Assembly (NCBI RefSeq): GCF_000265295.1
Contig: NC_018002.1
Location: 930,001 to 994,000 of the forward strand
Reading direction: 5' to 3'
DNA length: 64,000 nucleotides
Source: Sulfurospirillum barnesii SES-3
GTDB lineage: Bacteria; Campylobacterota; Campylobacteria; Campylobacterales; Sulfurospirillaceae
Shown here: piece by piece, positions 1-9,557 of the stretch
Layout: the number at the start of each line of letters is the position of its first letter
Position numbering within the stretch: the first letter of the stretch is position 1
The notes under the pieces: model-generated
Told to the model about the DNA's origin: nothing
Databases searched by the model: none
Seen by the model: only the letters and a program-made list of their open reading frames with translations
Program-made: the position numbers and the translations under genes

Positions 1-1
1 T

Positions 2-2410
2 CTTTTTAAAAAAAGTGCCAATCTATTTGAAGAGATAGAAGTAAAAGAAGAATTTGCAAATTTCACAAAATATCTTTTTGCAAAAGCAATTTATTGGCAT
101 GATATGGGCAAAATGAACCCCAATTTTCAAAAAGAGAAAATGCTCAATGAAATAGATGAGAAATCTGTAATTTCAGATAGTCATCATTCACCTCTTGGTG
201 CATATTTATTTATTAATCACTCATTAGATGAACTGTATGCTAAAAAATGGCATGAAGATAACGAAGAAATTTTTGAAGCTATTATCTATTTGTTTGGATT
301 TTTAATCTCAAAACATCATGGAGTAATTTATCAATATGAAGATTTGGATTTACAAAATGAGTTTGTTGATTTTTTAGATAAATTTCATCTTGAAACAGAA
401 CATACAAAAAAGTTAAGAGATGAGGACAGGGTATTTTCTTCAATTTTTGATTCTATTGAAAATAATGAAGAGGTATTGTTTCTACTTTCTAAATCCCTTT
501 TCTCACTTCTTATCATTTCAGATTACTATGCTACAGCACAATTTATGAATTATGGAAATTGTAAAGAACTAAAATATAAAAATTTTGGCTTGGTAGATGA
601 TGATTTTAGGAAAACAATTTACAAAAGATTTTACGAAAATCAATTTGATAAAGAACTCATTAATAAAACTACTAGTGATTTTAAAGACTTTGACGAGTTG
701 CAAGAAAAGTCAAATAGTAACTTAAATCACTTACGAAACAAGCTTTTTATAGAAGTTAGAACAAACTTACAAAATGAGCTTAAAAAGAACAAATCACAAA
801 ACCTTTTTTATATCGAAGCTCCCACAGGTGCAGGTAAAACAAACCTATCACTCATGAGTGTCGTTGAGATTTTAAAGCTTGACACTTCAATCACTAAAGT
901 ATTTTATATTTTTCCATTTACAACGCTGATCACTCAAACATATACTTCTATCAAAAAAATACTAGCTCTTGATAATGCTCAAATCGTGCAACTTCATTCA
1001 AAAGCAAAATATAATCAAAAGCAAGAAGAAAAAGAAGATGGCATTTATGGAGAGGATAAAAAGAATTTTTTAGATAATCAATTTATGAATTATCCTATGA
1101 CACTTCTAAGCCATGTTAAGTTTTTTGATATATTGACTGGAATTAGTAAAGATGACAATTATATTTTCCATAGATTATCGAACTCAATCGTCATCATAGA
1201 TGAGATTCAAACATACAGCCCAGATTTTTGGGCACGAATTGTTTATTTACTTGATATGTATGCTAAAAATTTCAATATTAAATTTATAGTAATGAGTGCA
1301 ACTTTGCCTAAGATTGGCAAGATTATAGATAGTCAATTTACATTTTTAGTTTCCAATAAACAACGATATTTTCAAAATCCGAATTTTGCAAAAAGAGTGA
1401 CAATAGACACAAATGTGAAAAATATAAATAAACCTGAAGAGATTTACGAGTTATTGATAAAAGGGAGTGAAAACTATCAAACCTTAGAAACCAATGATTC
1501 AAAAAAAGTAAAAACCATTATAGAATTTATCACAAAAAAAGGGGCAGATGAATTTTATAAACACGCCAAAAAATACAGTGAAATTTTTGATGAGATTTTC
1601 ATACTTAGCGGTACGATTTTGGAACCAAGACGAAAAGAGATAATCGATTTTATAAAAAATACACACGACAAAAATATTCTACTTGTGACAACTCAAGTGG
1701 TTGAAGCAGGCGTGGATATAGATATGGACATAGGATTTAAAGAAAAATCTCTCGTCGATAGTGATGAACAACTAGCAGGAAGAATCAACCGAAATAGTTC
1801 AAAAGAGGGCAATAAACTATTTTTATTTAGCATTGGCAAAGGAAATGATAAATTTGTTTACAAAAAAGATAAGAGAAACGGTCTTTCTGGAAAATATCAA
1901 GAAGACGGTAAAGAACAAAATGTTTTAAACACTAAAGATTTTGATAAATTTTATAGTCAAATTTTAGACAAGATTATTGAGAACAATACGAAAAATTTTA
2001 TGGAAAATCTCAAAAGCTATATTGATGACTTGAAAAATTTACAATTTAAAAAAACTCATATTGAACTTATAGATATGCAATCGGTTTCTGTGTTTGTTCC
2101 CATTAATGATGAGGCTGTTGCAGTATGGGAGGCATATGAAAAAACTATACAAAATAAAGAGCAAGATTTGATTGATAAAAAAATTGATATTAAAAAGTTA
2201 AGTGCAGAAATATCAAAATATACTTTTTCTTTGGCTGATTATCACGGTAGTGGTATTAAATATTTGAAAGATTATGGAGATGAAAAGTATGGATATTTAT
2301 ATTTGAAAGATTGGCGAAATCAGAAAGATGATGGTACACAATTGTACACCTATGAAGATGGTTTGGACACAAGTGTATTGAAAGGTGACTTTGTTCCAAT
2401 GATTTTATAA
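2..2410 (+). CDS. cas3: CRISPR-associated helicase/nuclease Cas3 (5' end cut by window)
   Basis: This is the HD-nuclease/helicase that degrades DNA after Cascade binding in type I CRISPR systems. The frame is open from base 2, so the gene starts outside the window; about 802 residues are visible. The HD-domain motif WHDMGK is read at about 89-106 and a second histidine cluster (SHHSPLG) at about 180. The helicase part shows Walker A APTGAGKT (about 820-845), a DEIQ box in place of DEAH near 1200, and MSATLP near 1290-1310. The late motif QLAGRINR (about 1768-1790) is the usual helicase motif VI. It lies 71 bases before cas4 in the same direction. Its codons are clearly more AT-rich than those of cas4, cas1 and cas2, which suggests different histories for the two parts. 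Family assignment is secure; the subtype I-B call rests on the neighbours. Confidence 0.95.
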   Translation, partial: LFKKSANLFEEIEVKEEFANFTKYLFAKAIYWHDMGKMNPNFQKEKMLNEIDEKSVISDSHHSPLGAYLFINHSLDELYAKKWHEDNEEIFEAIIYLFGFLISKHHGVIYQYEDLDLQNEFVDFLDKFHLETEHTKKLRDEDRVFSSIFDSIENNEEVLFLLSKSLFSLLIISDYYATAQFMNYGNCKELKYKNFGLVDDDFRKTIYKRFYENQFDKELINKTTSDFKDFDELQEKSNSNLNHLRNKLFIEVRTNLQNELKKNKSQNLFYIEAPTGAGKTNLSLMSVVEILKLDTSITKVFYIFPFTTLITQTYTSIKKILALDNAQIVQLHSKAKYNQKQEEKEDGIYGEDKKNFLDNQFMNYPMTLLSHVKFFDILTGISKDDNYIFHRLSNSIVIIDEIQTYSPDFWARIVYLLDMYAKNFNIKFIVMSATLPKIGKIIDSQFTFLVSNKQRYFQNPNFAKRVTIDTNVKNINKPEEIYELLIKGSENYQTLETNDSKKVKTIIEFITKKGADEFYKHAKKYSEIFDEIFILSGTILEPRRKEIIDFIKNTHDKNILLVTTQVVEAGVDIDMDIGFKEKSLVDSDEQLAGRINRNSSKEGNKLFLFSIGKGNDKFVYKKDKRNGLSGKYQEDGKEQNVLNTKDFDKFYSQILDKIIENNTKNFMENLKSYIDDLKNLQFKKTHIELIDMQSVSVFVPINDEAVAVWEAYEKTIQNKEQDLIDKKIDIKKLSAEISKYTFSLADYHGSGIKYLKDYGDEKYGYLYLKDWRNQKDDGTQLYTYEDGLDTSVLKGDFVPMIL

Positions 2411-2481
2411 AAAAGCCAACTGGCTACAATGTGTAGTCAGTTAAAACCTAAGAAAATAACGAAAATGAAAGATAGAGACAA

Positions 2482-2970
2482 ATGATCACAGGAACTCTCA
2501 TCAACTACTATTTTCATTGCCGCACCCAGTGTTGGCTTCACGCCAATCGCATTAACCTCGAAGACAACAGCGAAGATGTGCGCATCGGAAAAGTCTTACA
2601 TGAGATCAGCGAAGAGAAGGCGCAAAAAGCCGAAGTGAAGATAGACAATGTCAAAATCGACAAGATCACCAAAGAGTACTTAGTAGAACTTAAAAAGTCC
2701 GACTCAGACCCTGAAGCGGTGAAGTGGCAAGTGTTGCTTTATCTGTACAAACTCAAAGGTAAAGGCATCGAGCGTAAAGGCAAAGTCGAATACTATGAGA
2801 AAAATCACAACACGAAAAGCGAGATACTAGAGTTGAATGAGCAAAATGAACAAGAACTTTTGCATGTTTTAGACGCAATTACACAGCTCATCAATGCGGA
2901 TATTCCACCGCCACCGAAGTTTGAAAACAAATGCAAGAAATGCGCTTATTACGATTACTGTTTTATATGA
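2482..2970 (+). CDS. cas4: CRISPR adaptation nuclease Cas4
   Basis: Cas4 is a RecB-like Fe-S nuclease that trims prespacers and helps choose PAM and orientation for Cas1-Cas2. The 162-residue product has the family layout: cysteines near the N-terminus (Cys13, Cys17), the RecB-type VELKK motif in the middle, and a C-terminal CKKC-x5-C cluster (Cys151, 154, 160) for an iron-sulfur cluster. It is followed by cas1 after 6 bases, so cas4-cas1-cas2 form one unit. The start at 2482 has only a weak purine-rich stretch in front of it. The length is normal for a type I-B Cas4. Confidence 0.93.
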   Translation: MITGTLINYYFHCRTQCWLHANRINLEDNSEDVRIGKVLHEISEEKAQKAEVKIDNVKIDKITKEYLVELKKSDSDPEAVKWQVLLYLYKLKGKGIERKGKVEYYEKNHNTKSEILELNEQNEQELLHVLDAITQLINADIPPPPKFENKCKKCAYYDYCFI

Positions 2971-2976
2971 GGTAAC

Positions 2977-4289
<1,313 letters not shown>

Positions 4290-4454
4290 TTTTTCCAACC
4301 ACAGTTTAGTTTTTTTTAGGTGAAAAGTTGCTAGAATAGGGCGTTAAATCGCCTTTTTGATCTTTAACAATTCATTGTTAATTTTAATTGGAAAAAATGA
4401 CACGAAGGGTTATTTTGTGGGATAGTGCTTTTTAGGAAGTGCCATAATTTAGCT
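4290..4454 (+). promoter_or_regulatory. CRISPR leader region
   Basis: This AT-rich gap joins cas2 to the first repeat and has the position and length of a leader, where crRNA transcription starts and Cas1-Cas2 docks. It contains a short stem GGCG/CGCC plus T5 (4340-4358), probably the end of the cas transcript. It also has a perfect inverted repeat TTAACAA-TTCA-TTGTTAA (4364-4381) about 75 bases from the first repeat. The inverted repeat may be a protein-binding or integration-guiding site; that is inference. A CATAAT at 4443-4448 could be a -10 box, but I see no well-spaced -35. Confidence 0.75.
4340..4358 (+). terminator. Possible terminator after the cas operon
   Basis: GGCG, a six-base loop and CGCC are followed directly by five T residues. 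The stem is only 4 bp (5 with a flanking wobble), so it may be weak. Its place just after cas2 fits a transcript end. Confidence 0.45.
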
Positions 4455-7223
4455 CTCGAACCGACACAAGATTTGTATTTAAACCTAATCCACAAAGGGA
4501 ATGTTTGCTGTTGCCATTCCTCTCGAACCGACACAAGATTTGTATTTAAACAAGCGTGTATGATAATTGGAAAACTGGCAAGGTAACTCGAACCGACACA
4601 AGATTTGTATTTAAACAATAGGCGAGGACGATTTGAAAAATGGTCGTATGGCTCGAACCGACACAAGATTTGTATTTAAACCTAGGGCTTGATTTGGTTT
4701 TTGAGGCAACGGATAAGCTCGAACCGACACAAGATTTGTATTTAAACTGTTTTACACCGTTTCTTAAATGTTTTAACGCACTTCTCGAACCGACACAAGA
4801 TTTGTATTTAAACTTCTTACATCTCCTCAAACATTATACAACCGCTAACTCGAACCGACACAAGATTTGTATTTAAACCCCTCCATGCTTTTGCTAGACC
4901 AACATCGGCAAGAGCTCGAACCGACACAAGATTTGTATTTAAACAGATAATGATTGGGCTGTTGAAGAAGAAAAAAGACCTCTCGAACCGACACAAGATT
5001 TGTATTTAAACAGGTTGCTAACATCGGACGTAAACATGTATAAAAATCTCGAACCGACACAAGATTTGTATTTAAACATTTAATAATCAATCTTTTCTGT
5101 TCTAAGCTTAACTCGAACCGACACAAGATTTGTATTTAAACTGAATACAGTCCTTTTAAAAATGTAGTGCGCTTTGCTCGAACCGACACAAGATTTGTAT
5201 TTAAACTGGTATTCGCCATCCGCACCATTGAGGATTACATCAACTCGAACCGACACAAGATTTGTATTTAAACAATTAGACTAGAGGCAGAGGCGCAATT
5301 TGCAACCGCCTCGAACCGACACAAGATTTGTATTTAAACATACGTTCGACAGCACAAAGATGGAGCACTTAGCAGTCTCGAACCGACACAAGATTTGTAT
5401 TTAAACTTTGGAATTTCGTTGGATAGCTTAGTTCCACTTGCTCGAACCGACACAAGATTTGTATTTAAACATATATCCAAAATCTCCAACTTCCACTGGT
5501 AAATTTCTCGAACCGACACAAGATTTGTATTTAAACAATAACGCAACCCTAATCCCAAACACTTTAGTAACTCGAACCGACACAAGATTTGTATTTAAAC
5601 GGGCTTCCACCAATGTAAAAGCCACCGACCGCCAACCTCGAACCGACACAAGATTTGTATTTAAACAATACAAAGACGGAAGCACAAAAATAGCAATTAG
5701 CTCGAACCGACACAAGATTTGTATTTAAACACGGTCTCGCCGTTGTAGAACTTAGATAAGGAGAACTCGAACCGACACAAGATTTGTATTTAAACTTGAT
5801 GAGGCGCACCTTGTAAATAATAAAGCAGAAACTCGAACCGACACAAGATTTGTATTTAAACTTACTGGTTGTGTTCTGATCCCTGCAAAAAACTTTCCTC
5901 GAACCGACACAAGATTTGTATTTAAACAGATTTTGATAAACAAGATATAAAGTGTGTAACAACTCGAACCGACACAAGATTTGTATTTAAACAAAAATCG
6001 CTGAGGAACTTTTCATTTTTGGAACCAACTCGAACCGACACAAGATTTGTATTTAAACTTCATATCGTCTTCCACGTCTGGGTCATAAAGACAACTCGAA
6101 CCGACACAAGATTTGTATTTAAACCCTAACATACCCAACTTTACAGCTAAATTGATTGCTACTCGAACCGACACAAGATTTGTATTTAAACGAACGAACT
6201 CCATCAAGTTTTGAATTTGTAGCATTCTCGAACCGACACAAGATTTGTATTTAAACCCTTACGCTGCTATTTTCCCTTTTGCTTTCAACTCTCTCGAACC
6301 GACACAAGATTTGTATTTAAACAAGACATTACGGGGAGTACAGAAGCTAATAAGATTTCTCGAACCGACACAAGATTTGTATTTAAACCACTTAACTACA
6401 ACGTCAATGCGTTGACTATAAGCTCGAACCGACACAAGATTTGTATTTAAACATAGAAAACCCCTATATTTTTGAGAAAATTCAATAGCTCGAACCGACA
6501 CAAGATTTGTATTTAAACCCTAATCCATTCTTGAGTAAAAAGATTAAAGACCTCTCGAACCGACACAAGATTTGTATTTAAACATTATTAGCAGTGTTGC
6601 AACGTTGCTTGACACTGTCTCGAACCGACACAAGATTTGTATTTAAACTCGAGTACGGCTCGCTCACCATCACTGAGGCGTGGTTCTCGAACCGACACAA
6701 GATTTGTATTTAAACTGGCAAGGAGAAGCTCTCTCTTATACCGTGCAATACCTCGAACCGACACAAGATTTGTATTTAAACCGTGCAATGTCTCAGTATG
6801 TCTTAGCCTATGATGTTCTCGAACCGACACAAGATTTGTATTTAAACGTTGGTAAATACGCTTGGTTATGTAAATAAGTGATGCTCGAACCGACACAAGA
6901 TTTGTATTTAAACAATCCTCTAAACTTTATTCTTGCTGGGTATGCTTCTCGAACCGACACAAGATTTGTATTTAAACTCAAGAAGACCTAGGTTAAGAAG
7001 CTGGAGTCTTGCCTCGAACCGACACAAGATTTGTATTTAAACCACTAACGGTTGCCTCTTCTTCAACTGCTTCAGAAACTCGAACCGACACAAGATTTGT
7101 ATTTAAACAGAGAAGCACCTTTTAAATATAAGTTTTCCCACTCGCTCGAACCGACACAAGATTTGTATTTAAACGTACCTATATCTTTTGAGAGTGAGTT
7201 AGACGTAGCTCGAACCGACACAA
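4455..7223 (+). CRISPR. CRISPR array: 42 spacers, 30-bp repeat, truncated distal end
   Basis: The repeat is 30 bp, beginning CTCGAACCGACACAAG and ending TTTGTATTTAAAC. I read 42 complete copies (first 4455-4484, last 7145-7174) and 42 spacers of 34-37 bases, all different. All complete repeats appear identical, including the last ones. A 43rd repeat starts at 7209 but stops after its first 15 bases at 7223, where integrase sequence begins. The end in AAAC and the leader on the cas side give plus-strand orientation, so new spacers enter near 4455. No spacer was recognised by eye as matching the adjoining prophage or other parts of the window. Distal repeats normally decay; here the distal end is missing. 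Confidence 0.99.
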
Positions 7224-7322
7224 AAATACGTGACGATAAAGCCTGAAACGAGTAAACAAGTGATAGATAAAATAATAAGTAGTGTGATTTTGCCCGACAA
7301 AGTGGCTGAAAGTTCGATATAA
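7224..7322 (+). pseudogene. 3' remnant of a phage integrase fused to the CRISPR array
   Basis: This segment encodes the last 32 residues and the stop of a tyrosine recombinase (from KYVTIKPETSKQ to KVAESSI). It is nearly identical to the end of the intact integrase at 18204-19115. The matching block is 7221-7380 against 19014-19173, with three mismatches that I could find in 160 bases. The left end is inside a CRISPR repeat, with CAA shared by both parents of the junction. It is best read as what is left of a second, related prophage that lay in tandem and was mostly deleted together with the distal array. Confidence 0.9.
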
Positions 7323-7333
7323 TGGGTGTTTGA

Positions 7334-7380
7334 AATGGTTGCGGGAGTCGGACTTGAACCAACGACCTTCGGGTTATGAG
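7334..7380 (-). repeat. Left attachment site: 3' fragment of tRNA-fMet
   Basis: These 47 bases equal 19127-19173 exactly and contain the 3' 45 bases of the initiator tRNA, from the anticodon loop through CCA. The 5' part of the tRNA is missing, so this is the duplicated att core left by integration. Identity stops sharply at 7381 (AAG) against 19174 (CCC). The distance between the two copies, 11793 bases, is the length of the integrated phage genome. Confidence 0.93.
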
Positions 7381-7490
7381 AAGTTGAACCTCGTACACAT
7401 TTTTTAAACCTTAAACACTTACCGCTTACATTTAATGGAACTTCGTTTTTTACCTTGCCCGATACCACTTTTCTTAAACACCTCACTCAC

Positions 7491-7520
7491 TTGATTTTGT
7501 AAATATAATAAGAGTATAAT
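7491..7520 (+). promoter_or_regulatory. Sigma-70-type promoter of brnTA
   Basis: TTGATT (7491-7496) and TATAAT (7515-7520) are 18 bases apart, and transcription would start about 20 bases before the brnT ATG. In known BrnTA systems the BrnA antitoxin represses this promoter; that is family knowledge. Confidence 0.6.
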
Positions 7521-7548
7521 AACCATACCTAAAATAAAAAGGTCTTTG

Positions 7549-7800
7549 ATGTTTGAATACGATGAAGCAAAGAGTCAAGCCAACAAAGAAAAACATGGAA
7601 TTGACTTTGAAGAAGCTCAAGCTCTTTGGGATAATGAATACTTGGTTTTTAAACAAGTTGAAATAAACAATGAAGAGCGTTTTTTACTGGTAGGTCATAT
7701 TGGTGAACTTTGTTATGTGGCTGTCTTTACTATGCGTGAAGACAATATTCGCATTATCAGCGTGAGACGATGTCGAAAAAATGAAAAGGAGATAGTATGA
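7549..7800 (+). CDS. brnT: BrnT-family toxin (ribonuclease)
   Basis: BrnT toxins are small RelE-fold ribonucleases that stop translation when not bound by BrnA. The 83-residue product has the family signature: FEYDEAKSQANKEKHGIDFEEA at the N-terminus (the characteristic W/YD-x3-N-x2-KHG block) and RIISVRRCRKNE at the C-terminus, holding the basic catalytic residues. I take the ATG at 7549, six bases after AAGG, over the upstream TTG at 7546. The stop overlaps the brnA start (ATGA). It is the first gene inside the prophage. In a phage it may stabilise the lysogen or act against other phages; that is inference. Confidence 0.88.
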   Translation: MFEYDEAKSQANKEKHGIDFEEAQALWDNEYLVFKQVEINNEERFLLVGHIGELCYVAVFTMREDNIRIISVRRCRKNEKEIV

Positions 7801-8078
7801 AAAAAATATCAGCAGAAGAATTTGATAGAAAATTTGATAATGGTGAAGATATACTCCCTTATATTGATTTATCTTCTAAAATGACTAAAAGTGAATTTGA
7901 AAAAAAGTTATTGTCAATCAAAAAAGTAAATGTAGATTTGCCATCATGGGCGATTGCTTCTTTAGACAAAGAGGCTAAACGTATGGGTGTCACACGTCAG
8001 TCTATCATTAAAATGTGGCTCATTCAAAAGCTTGATGATTTAAACCTTAGTCGTAAATCTTTAAAACAAGTGGGATAA
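7797..8078 (+). CDS. brnA: BrnA-family antitoxin, ribbon-helix-helix
   Basis: The 93-residue product is the likely antitoxin to the preceding BrnT. The N-terminal half (AEEFDRKFDNGEDILPYIDL) resembles the toxin-binding segment of BrnA proteins. The C-terminal half carries a ribbon-helix-helix DNA-binding motif: a short strand KVNVDLPSWAIASLDKEA followed by a helix with GVTRQSIIKMWL. It overlaps brnT by four bases, so the two are translated together. Family knowledge predicts dimeric binding to the promoter at 7491-7520 and autoregulation. Confidence 0.87.
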   Translation: MKKISAEEFDRKFDNGEDILPYIDLSSKMTKSEFEKKLLSIKKVNVDLPSWAIASLDKEAKRMGVTRQSIIKMWLIQKLDDLNLSRKSLKQVG

Positions 8079-8111
8079 ACTCCCACTTTATACTACTTGT
8101 TCTAAAATCTT

Positions 8112-8657
8112 TTATCTATAAAAACTATTACTTGATACTGTACTTGGTATGATTTCTTCTTCTTCAACTTCTTGAATTGGTTCATTTTTTTTAGGTGTTT
8201 CTTTTGGCATAAGAACTATCGTTTCATTTTCTCTTATTGGTTCTTTTATTTCATTTTTTTTATTTTCAATTAGCACACTGGGTTTAGTGTATTGTATATT
8301 GACATTTTTTATTATGGGTTTTTGTCTTTCATCTATGATAGGTTTTTGTAGTTTTGATTGTTGGGTTTCGTGTAGTTTTGATTGTTGGGTTTCGTGTAGT
8401 TTTGATTGTTGGGTTTCGTGTAGTTTTGATTGTTGGGTTTCGTGTAGTTTTGATTGTTGGGTTTCGTGTAGTTTTTCTTTTAAATTGATTAGATTTGTTA
8501 GCCCAAAATATCCTATAAATGCAAGAAGAGTTAACCATAAAAAATGTGAAGATGTTTTATTTTTTTTATTGTTTGTTGTAAAACTTCCATGTACCTTTTC
8601 GTTATATTTTTCTCTTCTATACGTTTCAAGTAATTTTAGTGTTTTATCATCGAACAT
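8112..8657 (-). CDS. Membrane-anchored repeat protein of the prophage, unknown function
   Basis: I do not recognise this 181-residue protein. It has a short cytoplasmic, basic N-terminus, one membrane segment at about residues 38-57 (LWLTLLAFIGYFGLTNL), and then five tandem copies of the octapeptide HETQQSKL. These come from five 24-base DNA repeats at 8348-8467. A charged tail rich in Pro, Glu and Lys follows. The architecture, a membrane anchor plus a stiff hydrophilic rod, recalls TonB/TolA-like proteins. Because filamentous phages enter through TolA, a role in superinfection exclusion is possible but unproven. It is third in a leftward group starting with the HTH gene at 9231. Confidence 0.6.
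   Translation of the reverse strand: MFDDKTLKLLETYRREKYNEKVHGSFTTNNKKNKTSSHFLWLTLLAFIGYFGLTNLINLKEKLHETQQSKLHETQQSKLHETQQSKLHETQQSKLHETQQSKLQKPIIDERQKPIIKNVNIQYTKPSVLIENKKNEIKEPIRENETIVLMPKETPKKNEPIQEVEEEEIIPSTVSSNSFYR
8348..8467 (-). repeat. Five tandem 24-bp repeats within the membrane repeat protein
   Basis: Five adjacent 24-base units encode HETQQSKL in frame on the minus strand. The units appear identical, which points to recent expansion, and the copy number can be expected to vary between strains. Confidence 0.95.
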
Positions 8658-8661
8658 TGTT

Positions 8662-8985
8662 TCACTTTAGTGCTTTATATTCGAATGAATTTATATGGTA
8701 GTAGGGTTTTTGGTCGTAGGTTTTATATCGTGATTGAAGCATTGTAAAGGTTTGCCCTGAGCTTAATTTTAAATTTCGAATTGTTTTACTATTTCCATCC
8801 AATGATGCACTTGCATATGTCACAAGAACTGTATCGGTTGATAAGTTTGTAATGATAATTTCTGCATTCATACCTCCTTTATAAAGATACATACATACTT
8901 TTTCATCAGGAAGTTCGCAGGGTGGAATTGCATACATACTTGTGAGTAATCCAACAAGGATAAGTAGTTTCTTCATCTTAAGCAC
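8662..8985 (-). CDS. Small secreted or periplasmic prophage protein
   Basis: The 107-residue product begins MLKMKKLLILVGLLTSMYA, a clear Sec signal peptide ending near residue 19. The mature part has two nearby cysteines (PPCELPDEKVCMYLYKG) that may form a disulfide. I recognise no family. It lies 4 bases before the repeat protein at 8657 and 12 bases after the HTH gene, so the three probably share one leftward transcript. The second methionine (MKKLL) may be the real start. Confidence 0.6.
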   Translation of the reverse strand: MLKMKKLLILVGLLTSMYAIPPCELPDEKVCMYLYKGGMNAEIIITNLSTDTVLVTYASASLDGNSKTIRNLKLSSGQTFTMLQSRYKTYDQKPYYHINSFEYKALK

Positions 8986-8997
8986 CTTTTGTTTTTT

Positions 8998-9231
8998 TTA
9001 TTTTAATTTTTTTCTCATAACTCTAGCCTTAATTTCAGCCATATACATTTCTTTTTCTTCTTCTGTTAGTTGCCTGTAATAGGTGTTTATATTTTCTTCT
9101 TCATTTATATCTTGTATCTCATCCTTTAATCCTAAATTGATTAATTTTATTAGTTCGGGTTTTGTTTTTTCCCAATTGTAAAGAGTAGCAACAGAAACAT
9201 CTAATCTAACTGCCAATTCTTTTTTATTCAT
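8998..9231 (-). CDS. Small helix-turn-helix regulator of the prophage
   Basis: The 77-residue protein opens with MNKKELAVRLDVSVATLYNW, a textbook helix-turn-helix (first helix KKELAVRL, recognition helix VATLYNWEK). The rest is acidic then basic helix, probably for dimerisation. It stands at the head of a leftward three-gene unit and faces the gap at 9232-9557, which holds several TTAGAAT/ATTCTAA half-sites. It is the natural candidate for the phage repressor or Cro-like switch protein. Confidence 0.72.
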   Translation of the reverse strand: MNKKELAVRLDVSVATLYNWEKTKPELIKLINLGLKDEIQDINEEENINTYYRQLTEEEKEMYMAEIKARVMRKKLK

Positions 9232-9264
9232 TGATATTCCAATAATTATATTTTTTTTAACAAT

Positions 9265-9345
9265 TATTCTAAATTTTATAAAACTTTAATATTTAGAGTG
9301 GTATTCTAACATTTAGAATTATTCTAGTAATTAGAATTTTTTCTA
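9265..9345. promoter_or_regulatory. Cluster of TTAGAA/TTCTAA operator-like sites
   Basis: The gap between the leftward HTH gene and the rightward phage genes repeats one half-site. There is a perfect palindrome TAGAAT-T-ATTCTA at 9314-9326 and an inverted pair TAGAA-TTTT-TTCTA at 9332-9345. Further half-sites occur at about 9266-9272 and 9292-9308 (TTTAGA...TTCTAA). The spacing suggests two or three adjacent dimers. Binding by the 77-residue HTH protein is an inference from position. Confidence 0.6.
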
Positions 9346-9401
9346 GTTTTAATTATAGCATTTTTATTTTTTTAATAAAAAATAGTTCGAAAATCTCGTT
9401 A

Positions 9402-9513
9402 TTTGAAAATTTCTCTTTTCAAATACCAAGGTTTTCTAAACATAAAGGTGATGGCGTGTTTCATCACAGTTTTTGATTCCTTCTCACGGAGTTTGTTAAG
9501 CACCTGCTCCGTG
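9402..9513 (+). other. Three consecutive hairpins in the prophage: candidate origin or packaging signal
   Basis: Within 112 bases there are three perfect stems: TTTGAAAA/TTTTCAAA (9402-9423, loop 6), GTGATG/CATCAC (9448-9467, loop 8) and CACGGAG/CTCCGTG (9485-9513, loop 15). Filamentous phages carry such hairpin groups in their intergenic region as packaging signal and origins. No protein is encoded here. The stretch from 9232 to 9557 otherwise holds the operator sites and the start context of the next gene. Confidence 0.5.
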
Positions 9514-9557
9514 TTGTGTTAAATGGTGCTTACAAAAACTACTTAAAGGTGCTTATC

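Noticed and set aside
4485-7208. Self-targeting spacers against the prophage or host genes
   Set aside because: None was seen by reading both strands, but this is no substitute for an alignment, so no claim is made.
4364-7246. Many ORFs on both strands translating to repeats such as LEPTQDLYLN or FKYKSCVGSS
   Set aside because: They are translations of the CRISPR repeat in different frames, with no ribosome sites and no codon bias.
8112-9231. Anti-CRISPR operon with an Aca-like HTH gene beside the CRISPR array
   Set aside because: The two genes after the HTH gene encode a secreted and a membrane-anchored protein, unlike cytosolic anti-CRISPR proteins, and the HTH gene is first and not last.
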